From Longicatena sp. (lineage in GTDB: Bacteria > Bacillota_I > Bacilli_A > Erysipelotrichales > Erysipelotrichaceae), in contig JAHHST010000083.1 in NCBI GenBank assembly GCA_020025055.1, positions 1-5,049 of the forward strand: DNA of 5,049 nucleotides. Direction: 5' to 3'. A program made the position numbers and the translations under genes. The notes below the pieces were generated by a model that was given only the letters and a program-made list of their open reading frames with translations, was not told the origin of the DNA and searched no databases. Positions 1 to 5,049 of this stretch are shown one piece after another (position 1 is the first letter of the stretch; every line of letters begins with the position of its first letter).

Positions 1-707
1 ATACGTTTTCCATCTGGTGAACGGAACATTCCAATTTCACACATCTTATAAGTACTTTCAATATCACGATATTGTGATAAATATGGTTCTGGTTCAGTCC
101 ATTGTTCTTTTCCATTTTCATCAAATGTTAAATATGTTTTATAGTTAATATAATCATAATCATGGTATACACCCATCCATTTTTGAATAAAGTTACCATT
201 TTCATCTTTTAATTGTACTAAACTTGCCATACCAACAATTGATTTGTTAGGAGTTCCATTCTCATGATTTGTATACCAATGTTCATATTCTGACCAAGTA
301 TCACCATTATCATCTGAAATAGAAGTATTCCATCCAGTTGATTTATCTCCCCAACCTGGACAAGCAGTAATAAGCATTAATCTTTCTTTACCGTTACCCA
401 TATCTAATTTATATAAAGTAGGAGTTTCTTGTGAACGTTGCCAAGATTCTGGTAGTGTTTCAATTGGTTTTTCAATCCATGTTTTACCTTCATCTTCACT
501 ATATTTCATGACAATTCTACCTTTACCATGTCCAACTGGATATGCAGTAATTAAACGTCCTGTATTAGTACGAATCATATCTGGCTGTCCTAGATATTGT
601 CTATTTTCACCTTTGCCATCAAATGGACTTTTTTCGATATCAGATAAATATTTAGAATTTAATTCATAATGTTTACCATCAGTTTTTAATCCATTTGAAA
701 TTCTCAA
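1..707 (-). other. Start of a BNR/sialidase-like beta-propeller module, truncated by the window
   Basis: From residue 1378 on there are two perfect Asp boxes (S-x-D-x-G-x-T-W): SEDEGKTW at 1447-1454 and SDDNGDTW at 1508-1515. These mark the sialidase-fold propeller. Before the first box the sequence reads GQPDMIR (1417-1423), TGRLITAYP and GHGKGR (1436-1441). In canonical GH33 sialidases this stretch holds an Arg-Ile-Pro motif and an Asp-containing loop. Here the aligned positions appear to be Gly-Gln-Pro and a His-Gly-Lys-Gly loop. The fold is well supported but classical sialidase activity is doubtful. At least half of the propeller lies beyond base 1. Confidence 0.8.
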
Positions 708-3700
708 TTTTTTACTTACATTGATAGTAACAATTTCAGTTTTTACACCTTTAGCACTAACTTCAATTTTTGCAATACCACGTGTATTTGCAGTTACTAC
801 ACCTTCACTATCAACACTTGCAATTTTTGGATTTAATGATTTAAATGTTACATTTTTATCAGAATTATTACTAATTAAATTAGTATCAATTAAATATTTT
901 TCACCAATATATAAATCTTTTTCCAATTCACTAATGTTTAATCCATTTGTAAGCATATCACCATTGATTTCTTCAGCTGTTAATACACGATTATAGATTT
1001 TAACCTCATCAATATATCCTTTAAATCCTTCACCGCCAATAACATCTAAAGGAAGTTTAAATTTATCAGCATTGTTTTTAGTCCAATCACTATGATCAAT
1101 TTCTTTACCATTAACATATAAAATTGTTCCAACAGTAGATTTCTGCACTAATGCAACATTATACCATTGTTCTGGTTCAAAAACGATTCCTTTATATGTT
1201 AATTTCATATTATCTGGTTGACCTACACGAAGCCCAGCATCATTTGTATTATCCAATCTTAAAGCAAATCCATGATATCCTGTACGATCTGCCATCGGTA
1301 CACTTCTGCCATTAAATGAATCTGCTTTAACCCAGTAACTCACAGTCCAGTTAGCTTCATTTTTTAATTTTATATCTCCATTTAATTGAACAGCACCTTC
1401 AAGACTTCCTTTTGTTACATGCAACGCTTGTCCAGACTTACCTTCTTCATATTTTGCTTTAGTTGAATCAAGGCTTCCATTTCTGTTGCCCCATTTATCG
1501 TTAGATGTATTGTCATCAAATGAATAATATGAAACTCTAGCAGCTTCTTCAACTTTTTTTATATCTGATGTAATTGTAACACTTGCTAATTTTGTTGAAT
1601 CTAATGCTGAAATTGCTGTAATCGTTGCACTACCTACTTTATGTGCTGTAACCTTACCATTTTTATCAACAGAAATTACACGCGGCTTTGAAGACTTCCA
1701 ATTCACACGATTATCAATGATATTATCTGGTTTTACCATTGCATTTAATTGTTTTGATTCACCCATTAACAATTTAATAGATGATTCTCCATCAATAACA
1801 ACTTCTGTTACATCTTTTGCAGCCTGTGCTTTAAAATCTAAATATTTTTCAGTTAATTCATTAACTGCCTTTTTGAATTCAGTAGTATCTTTAATTACTT
1901 TTTCTTTTTCAGAATCTGAAATATAATTACCATTTCCATTTGGTACTTCTTTTGAAGCCGTATACGGATGGAATTTAATATTAGTAAAAATAGCATCAAT
2001 ATCTTTTTGTAATGTTGGTACTTCTTTTGCAATCTTTCTTAATTTATTAACATCTCTTACACCCTCTGCCATACGTTCTAATCTTACAGAACTTCTAACA
2101 GTTGCTTTTGCTCCATTTTTAACATCTACTTTATCACCTGGATATACTAAGAAGCAATCTCCAGCTTCAAATGAGTTATGAGTAGCATCATTTAAAGGAT
2201 CTTTTACCCATGCATCGTATGCCCAACGTAAGAAACCATCAGTTTTAATACCAGCATGAATAATTGACCAATAACTTTCTACTGGATGACTTAATGAGAA
2301 GTTTCCTGGAACATGTTCTGTACATGAATATAATGTAGTACGATATCCTTTTTCTTCTCTTGCTTTTAATAATTGATCGAATTTATCTGGATGTGCTGCT
2401 GCTGCACCATCTCCAACATTTAAATCTGTAACTCTTAATGCTAACTTATATTTCCAATCTTCTATATACGCATCCATCGCTCCAGCAGTTTTTAATGGTT
2501 TGTCATGAATATTGCGAACAGATTCAACTACATCAAATGCTGCTTCATTAAATCCACGTTCGTCTATACCAATATATGTTTCTTCAAACCATCCTTTTTT
2601 CATTAAATGTTCAATTAAATTAGATAAGAAATCTGTCCAAACTTCTTTATATCGTTTATCACCTGGATGCATTGCTTCTTTTACTAATTTTCCATCTTTC
2701 CAATATGTAAAATTTCCATGCCAAGGAGCTATACTATAAAGTACAATTTTATCTCCTAAGCCATGTTTTTTATTAAAATCAACCCATGCATCAAAATGAG
2801 AATAATCATATGTCATTTTTCCATCTTTTAAAGTCCATTTAATCATTGATGGATAACGAATATCATTCTTACTATAAGTTTGACCATTCCATGCATCTTC
2901 AATAATAGAAGCCGTGATTGCATGTCCACCTACTTCTTTATATAATTCCATCATTGGTTCTAAATATGCAAAATGTTCTTTAGAGAAAGGTTCAACACCA
3001 TAATACTCTGCAGATGAATATGGATATTGCCATAATTCAATATCAAATGTTTTTCCAAATGTAGTTGGTGAAGGCAATACTTCGTCTTGAACAACTACTG
3101 TATATGTAAATTTTAATGGTGTCTCTAAATTATCTGCTGTTGCAGTTAAAGTAGTTGTATATGTTCCAGCAACTGCATTTTCTGGTGCTTTAAATTCAAT
3201 CCAAACAGGTTGAAGCTTATTATGTCCAACGTTGATTGGAGATGTTTGATATAAAATATCTGCACTATCTGAGCGATTTTCTTCTGTTGCCTCAGGAACA
3301 GGTCGTTTATTATTATCTCCAAATCCTAGCCATGATGCATTATAAGCCTTTGTTGATTTGATGAACGTTGTTTTAATATAATCACTTGAAATTTTAATTC
3401 CGTTATTTTCTGAATTAACTAAATCAGTCGCAGTAATTTTAACATTCTTTAATTTACTTTCTTTACTAATTAATGCGATTTCTGATAATGCTTTATCATT
3501 CTTCCATAAAGTTAATGTTTCTGAACTTTTGACTTCCTTATTTTTAATTTCATCATAGCGATTTTGAGTATACTGTGTATCAATGTCAACTATTGTTCCA
3601 CCCATATGAGGAGTAGCACCTTTTACATTAACATTAATTTCTTTAATATGTTTTCCAGCTTTTGTTGATACTATAATTTTAGCAGTTCCTTCATTTACTG

Positions 3701-4838
3701 TTTCAATAACACCTTGCTGATTAATTTCTACTGCAGCTATATTACTTGATTTGAAAGAAAGATCATTCATAGATGCATATGATGGACTAATAGTCTTGAT
3801 TTTTAACGCCTCACTAGTTCCATCTACCATATCAAATACTTCTTTTTCAAAATCAACAGATTTAACATCATATGGATTATGATATACAATTACTTTTGCT
3901 GCATCAATACATAATGGTTTATTATTATTTGAATGGCTTCCACTAGTTCCTGTAGCAACTGCCTTAAAAGTATGTTCGCCTTCAGGTACAGTAATTGAAG
4001 TTATATATTGAGATTTAACATTACTTGTTCTTGATAAGTCAAATTCCCCATGTAATTTATCATCAATAAAATATTTTACCTTACCATGTGTATGATTTCC
4101 ACCAGCATATATGTCAATCTTATGTCCAACAAAATTCACTTTATACCATACATTTTCAGGATGCTCTTTTGCTGATGAAGACCAGCTATGTTCTGGATCA
4201 GATGTACTCCAACCATCAGAAAAAGTAAATTTATTACTATCCCCACTTTGTTGTGTATATGGTATTTCTAAAGTTTTAACATTTTTTGATTCTTCATATC
4301 CATAAACTCTAGCATATGATACTTGAAGGCCTTTTTGTCCTTCTCCACGAGGTAATGATACTGTTACTGTATGCAATCCAGGATTCAAATCTTTTTTTGT
4401 AAAATAAACTTGTTCTACCTTATTATTAGATTGCCCTACATTAGCCTCCAAAGTTTCTTTGTTGTCTACTACAACAGTATATTTATTTGAACTACCACTA
4501 GACTTGATTCCAACCAAATCTACACCTGTACCTTTAAATGTAAATGTATAAGTACAATCCTTTATTGGTTCATAATCCTTATTCCAAGTCCAATGTTGTG
4601 TTTTTAATTCATTTCTACCTGAGACAACTGAATCTCCTTCAGCTGACCATCCATTTTCACCATTACCATTTTTACCATTATAAGTAAAATAATGATCTTG
4701 GTTAACATCTGTAACGTTATCATCAACAATTACATAATTAGTTTCTTCTGCAGCAAATGCATTCAATGTACTCATTGGAACAATCGATGTTACTGCTAAT
4801 GAAATTCCTAATACGGCGTTAAATAATTTTTTTAACAT
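1..4838 (-). CDS. Giant secreted multi-domain glycoside hydrolase (GH123/DUF4091-like plus sialidase-like module), 3'-truncated by the window
   Basis: This is an uninterrupted reading frame of 1612 complete codons that leaves the window at base 1. The start is the ATG at 4836-4838, chosen because AAGGAG lies 6 nt upstream and the first residues form a signal peptide: MLKK, a hydrophobic core (residues 8-22), then NAFA-AEE with likely cleavage after Ala29. The protein is therefore probably exported by Sec. Modules in order are two tandem carbohydrate-binding-like sandwiches, Ig-like repeat 1, a GH123/DUF4091-type sandwich and barrel, a helical linker, Ig-like repeat 2, a LamG-like domain, Ig-like repeat 3 and a BNR/sialidase-like propeller start. 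I infer an extracellular enzyme acting on complex glycans, possibly releasing N-acetylhexosamine, because characterised GH123 enzymes are beta-N-acetylgalactosaminidases. The substrate is not proven by sequence. The stop codon, the rest of the propeller and any anchor (LPXTG, SLH) are outside the window. No other gene is visible, so operon membership is unknown. Confidence 0.97.
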   Translation of the reverse strand, partial: MLKKLFNAVLGISLAVTSIVPMSTLNAFAAEETNYVIVDDNVTDVNQDHYFTYNGKNGNGENGWSAEGDSVVSGRNELKTQHWTWNKDYEPIKDCTYTFTFKGTGVDLVGIKSSGSSNKYTVVVDNKETLEANVGQSNNKVEQVYFTKKDLNPGLHTVTVSLPRGEGQKGLQVSYARVYGYEESKNVKTLEIPYTQQSGDSNKFTFSDGWSTSDPEHSWSSSAKEHPENVWYKVNFVGHKIDIYAGGNHTHGKVKYFIDDKLHGEFDLSRTSNVKSQYITSITVPEGEHTFKAVATGTSGSHSNNNKPLCIDAAKVIVYHNPYDVKSVDFEKEVFDMVDGTSEALKIKTISPSYASMNDLSFKSSNIAAVEINQQGVIETVNEGTAKIIVSTKAGKHIKEINVNVKGATPHMGGTIVDIDTQYTQNRYDEIKNKEVKSSETLTLWKNDKALSEIALISKESKLKNVKITATDLVNSENNGIKISSDYIKTTFIKSTKAYNASWLGFGDNNKRPVPEATEENRSDSADILYQTSPINVGHNKLQPVWIEFKAPENAVAGTYTTTLTATADNLETPLKFTYTVVVQDEVLPSPTTFGKTFDIELWQYPYSSAEYYGVEPFSKEHFAYLEPMMELYKEVGGHAITASIIEDAWNGQTYSKNDIRYPSMIKWTLKDGKMTYDYSHFDAWVDFNKKHGLGDKIVLYSIAPWHGNFTYWKDGKLVKEAMHPGDKRYKEVWTDFLSNLIEHLMKKGWFEETYIGIDERGFNEAAFDVVESVRNIHDKPLKTAGAMDAYIEDWKYKLALRVTDLNVGDGAAAAHPDKFDQLLKAREEKGYRTTLYSCTEHVPGNFSLSHPVESYWSIIHAGIKTDGFLRWAYDAWVKDPLNDATHNSFEAGDCFLVYPGDKVDVKNGAKATVRSSVRLERMAEGVRDVNKLRKIAKEVPTLQKDIDAIFTNIKFHPYTASKEVPNGNGNYISDSEKEKVIKDTTEFKKAVNELTEKYLDFKAQAAKDVTEVVIDGESSIKLLMGESKQLNAMVKPDNIIDNRVNWKSSKPRVISVDKNGKVTAHKVGSATITAISALDSTKLASVTITSDIKKVEEAARVSYYSFDDNTSNDKWGNRNGSLDSTKAKYEEGKSGQALHVTKGSLEGAVQLNGDIKLKNEANWTVSYWVKADSFNGRSVPMADRTGYHGFALRLDNTNDAGLRVGQPDNMKLTYKGIVFEPEQWYNVALVQKSTVGTILYVNGKEIDHSDWTKNNADKFKLPLDVIGGEGFKGYIDEVKIYNRVLTAEEINGDMLTNGLNISELEKDLYIGEKYLIDTNLISNNSDKNVTFKSLNPKIASVDSEGVVTANTRGIAKIEVSAKGVKTEIVTINVSKKLRISNGLKTDGKHYELNSKYLSDIEKSPFDGKGENRQYLGQPDMIRTNTGRLITAYPVGHGKGRIVMKYSEDEGKTWIEKPIETLPESWQRSQETPTLYKLDMGNGKERLMLITACPGWGDKSTGWNTSISDDNGDTWSEYEHWYTNHENGTPNKSIVGMASLVQLKDENGNFIQKWMGVYHDYDYINYKTYLTFDENGKEQWTEPEPYLSQYRDIESTYKMCEIGMFRSPDGKR
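708..944 (-). other. Bacterial Ig-like (Big_2-type) repeat 3
   Basis: Residues 1299-1377 follow the Big_2 order: Ile-Gly-Glu-Lys-Tyr, Val-Thr-Phe-Lys-Ser-Leu-Asn, Ile-Ala-Ser-Val-Asp, Glu-Gly-Val-Val-Thr-Ala, Gly-Ile-Ala-Lys-Ile-Glu-Val and a closing Val-Thr-Ile-Asn-Val-Ser. It differs from repeats 1 and 2 in detail, so the three are not recent copies. It connects the LamG-like domain to the propeller. Confidence 0.8.
966..1535 (-). other. LamG/concanavalin-like domain (Laminin_G_3 type)
   Basis: Residues 1102-1291 open with Val-Ser-Tyr-Tyr-Ser-Phe-Asp-Asp, followed by a Gly-Gln-Ala-Leu strand, a Trp-Thr-Val-Ser-Tyr-Trp-Val-Lys strand, Trp-Tyr-Asn-Val-Ala-Leu-Val, Leu-Tyr-Val-Asn-Gly-Lys, and close with Gly-Tyr-Ile-Asp-Glu-Val-Lys-Ile-Tyr-Asn-Arg (1274-1284) and Leu-Thr-Ala-Glu-Glu-Ile. 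This series is diagnostic of the Laminin_G_3/concanavalin jelly roll. Such domains in secreted glycosidases usually bind glycans, and sialidases often carry one. The ligand cannot be told from the sequence. Confidence 0.9.
1566..1811 (-). other. Bacterial Ig-like (Big_2-type) repeat 2
   Basis: Residues 1010-1091 are the clearest Ig-like repeat here. They have a Gly-Glu-Ser-Lys-Gln-Leu strand, Val-Asn-Trp-Lys-Ser-Ser, Val-Ile-Ser-Val-Asp, Asn-Gly-Lys-Val-Thr-Ala, then Gly-Ser-Ala-Thr-Ile-Thr-Ala and a closing Val-Thr-Ile-Thr. This is the textbook Big_2 consensus. It sits between the GH123-like module and the LamG-like domain and is most likely a spacer. Confidence 0.88.
1812..2033 (-). other. 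Helical linker after the GH123-like barrel
   Basis: Residues 936-1009 are rich in Lys, Glu and Ala, with a Pro/Gly/Asn-rich break in the middle (about Tyr-Thr-Ala-Ser to Asn-Gly-Asn-Gly-Asn-Tyr). I read this as helices that close the catalytic module, then a spacer. No known domain is recognised. Confidence 0.45.
2034..3617 (-). other. GH123/DUF4091-type glycosidase module (N-terminal sandwich plus catalytic barrel)
   Basis: Residues 408-593 form a beta-rich domain with the phrase Pro-Val-Trp-Ile-Glu (Val545, Trp546) followed by an Ala-Gly-Thr-Tyr strand, typical of the domain before DUF4091/GH123 barrels. The barrel (about 594-935) contains ELWQYPYS (601-608), YDYSHFDAW (677-685), APWHGN (704-709), GIDERGF with the adjacent Asp759-Glu760, GFLRWAYDAW (868-877), a Tyr-Pro-Gly (899-901) and RLERMAEGVRD (919-929) at the end. 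In characterised GH123 enzymes (for example NgaP of Paenibacillus) an adjacent Asp-Glu pair carries out substrate-assisted catalysis: Glu is the acid/base and Asp orients the N-acetamido group. By analogy Asp759 and Glu760 are the catalytic pair. Specificity for GalNAc is inferred; related DUF4091 groups may differ. Confidence 0.8.
3618..3866 (-). other. Bacterial Ig-like (Big_2-type) repeat 1
   Basis: Residues 325-407 show the Big_2 pattern: an opening strand, a central Phe-Lys-Ser-Ser-Asn strand, Ala-Ala-Val-Glu-Ile, then Gln-Gly-Val-Ile, followed by Gly-Thr-Ala-Lys-Ile and a closing alternating strand ending Val-Asn-Val-Lys-Gly. Such domains act as rigid spacers or adhesion modules on surface and secreted proteins. 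Here it separates the N-terminal binding modules from the GH123-like part. Confidence 0.75.
3873..4742 (-). repeat. Two tandem homologous beta-sandwich modules, probably carbohydrate-binding
   Basis: Residues 33-182 and 183-322 follow the same pattern. Each has an aromatic/Gly-Trp-Ser opening (Trp64 in copy 1), a His-x-Trp-like stretch, an F-x-G-x-x-(V/I)-D strand (around Val106 in copy 1), a strand ending in a V/I-D-(N/D) turn, a Gly-(L/E)-His-Thr strand and a final hydrophobic strand ending in a Val-Tyr pair. This is the look of jelly-roll domains that often flank secreted glycosidases in Firmicutes and bind sugars. I infer that they arose by intragenic duplication and then diverged strongly. 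I cannot assign a CBM family, and the binding role is inferred from fold style and position, not from recognised ligand residues. Confidence 0.6.
4752..4838 (-). other. Sec signal peptide coding region
   Basis: Residues 1-29 show the three classic parts: a short basic start (Lys3, Lys4), a hydrophobic stretch rich in Leu, Val, Ile and Ala (about residues 8-22), and a small-residue cleavage site, Ala-Phe-Ala before Ala-Glu-Glu. The acidic Glu31-Glu32 just after the site is typical of Gram-positive exported proteins. No lipobox cysteine is present near the site, so this is not a lipoprotein. Cleavage after Ala29 or Ala30 cannot be separated by eye. Confidence 0.9.
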
Positions 4839-4844
4839 TTTTTT

Positions 4845-4850
4845 CTCCTT
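4845..4850 (-). promoter_or_regulatory. Ribosome binding site AAGGAG of the large CDS
   Basis: On the minus strand AAGGAG is followed by six A/T bases (4839-4844) and the ATG at 4838. Match and spacing are near optimal for a Firmicute and fix the start codon. No other in-frame start with a comparable site precedes the signal peptide. Confidence 0.92.
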
Positions 4851-4879
4851 TTCTTTAATATATTAAAATGCTCTTCAGT

Positions 4880-4909
4880 TTTATACTCTATCCTTCTCCT
4901 TTCTTTAAA
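4880..4909 (-). promoter_or_regulatory. Candidate proximal sigma-A promoter (P2)
   Basis: On the minus strand TTTAAA (4904-4909) lies 18 bp upstream of TATAAA (4880-4885), a 4/6 and 5/6 match to the -35 and -10 consensus. The start would be near 4873, giving a leader of about 35 nt. P2 is downstream of the palindrome at 4944-4975, so it fits best if the palindrome is a terminator for a gene to the right. P1 and P2 cannot be ranked firmly by eye. Confidence 0.3.
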
Positions 4910-4943
4910 AATCCCTTCAAATTTAATAAGCAATTATCTTTAA

Positions 4944-4975
4944 TTTAAAAACGCGCTAGAAAGCGCTTTTTTAAA
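4944..4975. terminator. Near-palindromic hairpin: intrinsic terminator (either direction) or cre-like operator
   Basis: GCGCT (4953-4957) pairs with AGCGC (4962-4966) around an AGAA loop. After one C/T mismatch the arms continue with five A-T pairs (4947-4951 with 4968-4972) and three more beyond. Read on either strand, a GC stem is followed by a T run, as in bidirectional intrinsic terminators. This could end a minus-strand gene to the right of the window. The overlapping GAAAGCGCTTT (4959-4969) also matches 11 of 14 positions of the idealised CcpA cre palindrome TGAAAGCGCTTTCA. The GC core is only five pairs, so terminator strength is uncertain. Confidence 0.55.
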
Positions 4976-4983
4976 TCGTTTTC

Positions 4984-5012
4984 ATTTTATCAAACAATAT
5001 GTATATCCGCAA
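4984..5012 (-). promoter_or_regulatory. Candidate distal sigma-A promoter (P1) with extended -10
   Basis: On the minus strand TTGCGG (5007-5012) is separated by 17 bp from TAAAAT (4984-4989). A TG dinucleotide one base before the hexamer (TGATAAAAT) forms an extended -10 element. The -35 matches only in TTG, which an extended -10 can compensate. Transcription would begin near 4977, giving a leader of about 140 nt and placing the palindrome at 4944-4975 right at the start of the transcript. AT-rich DNA yields chance promoters, so this is moderate support. Confidence 0.45.
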
Positions 5013-5019
5013 CAAAATA

Positions 5020-5049
5020 ATTTGTAGTTTTTATATATATATTTGTAGT
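5020..5049. repeat. 9-bp direct repeat with 21-bp period upstream of P1
   Basis: ATTTGTAGT occurs at 5020-5028 and again at 5041-5049, exactly 21 bp apart, with an AT-alternating stretch (5031-5041) between them. The second copy ends at the window edge and the match may continue. On the minus strand the units (ACTACAAAT) lie 7 and 28 bp upstream of the P1 -35 hexamer, a position suited to an activator that binds two repeats on the same DNA face. No specific regulator is recognised. Confidence 0.5.

Noticed and set aside
721..996. Plus-strand open frame of 91 codons
   Set aside because: It lies antisense to well-formed LamG/Ig-like coding sequence, has no ribosome binding site, and its hydrophobic Ser/Phe/Ile-rich translation is typical of the antisense of AT-rich genes.
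1717..1926. Plus-strand open frame of 69 codons
   Set aside because: It is antisense to Ig-like repeat 2 and the helical linker, with no domain, no Shine-Dalgarno and Ser/Phe-rich shadow composition.
2394..2405. Four TGC units in a row, possible microsatellite
   Set aside because: They encode four in-frame Ala residues (812-815) within the GH123-like barrel; too short to suggest phase variation.
2512..2739. Plus-strand open frame of 75 codons
   Set aside because: It is antisense to the catalytic Asp-Glu region of the GH123-like barrel; the minus-strand frame is clearly the conserved one.
4111..4305. Plus-strand open frame of 64 codons
   Set aside because: It is antisense to the N-terminal tandem modules, has no ribosome binding site and no recognisable motif.
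5031..5042. TA-alternating tract as a possible phase-variable or origin element
   Set aside because: It is only about six dinucleotides in very AT-rich intergenic DNA. No DnaA boxes or iterons accompany it, so it is best seen as the spacer of the direct repeat.
1..5049. CRISPR array, tRNA, rRNA, insertion sequence or prophage signals
   Set aside because: No regularly spaced repeats, cloverleaf-like sequence, transposase motif or flanking inverted repeats were seen; the coding frame explains nearly all of the window.

Overview
The window is almost entirely one very large, 3'-truncated gene on the minus strand. It starts at 4838, runs off the left edge at base 1, and is open for 1612 codons without a stop. 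About 210 bases of its upstream regulatory region follow, up to 5049. The DNA is very AT-rich, with A/T-ending codons throughout (TTA Leu, AGA/CGT Arg), a strong AAGGAG ribosome binding site and a Gram-positive style signal peptide. The domain mix (bacterial Ig-like repeats, a LamG-like lectin fold, glycosidase folds) suggests a low-GC Gram-positive gut or animal-associated bacterium, such as an Erysipelotrichia/Coprobacillus-like or Clostridia-like commensal. This placement is inference from style only. Trp is encoded by TGG and no in-frame TGA was found, so the standard genetic code applies.

Layout of the protein from N to C terminus (minus strand, right to left): signal peptide (residues 1 to about 29); two tandem related beta-sandwich modules that look carbohydrate-binding (33-182 and 183-322); bacterial Ig-like repeat 1 (325-407); a GH123/DUF4091-type N-terminal beta-sandwich (408-593) and catalytic barrel (594-935) with an adjacent Asp759-Glu760 pair; a helical linker (936-1009); Ig-like repeat 2 (1010-1091); a LamG/concanavalin-like domain (1102-1291); Ig-like repeat 3 (1299-1377); and the beginning of a six-bladed-propeller, BNR/sialidase-like module (1378 to beyond 1612) with two visible Asp boxes. 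The sialidase-like module lacks the usual N-terminal 'RIP' arginine motif and probably also the usual catalytic Asp loop, so its activity should not be assumed to be sialidase.

Upstream (4839-5049) there are two candidate sigma-A promoters. A near-palindrome at 4944-4975 could be a terminator of a gene further right or a CcpA-type cre operator. A 9-bp direct repeat lies 21 bp apart just upstream of the distal promoter. Together these suggest a secreted, possibly catabolite-controlled and inducible enzyme that attacks complex host or dietary glycans outside the cell. The C terminus, and therefore any cell-wall anchor, lies outside the window.
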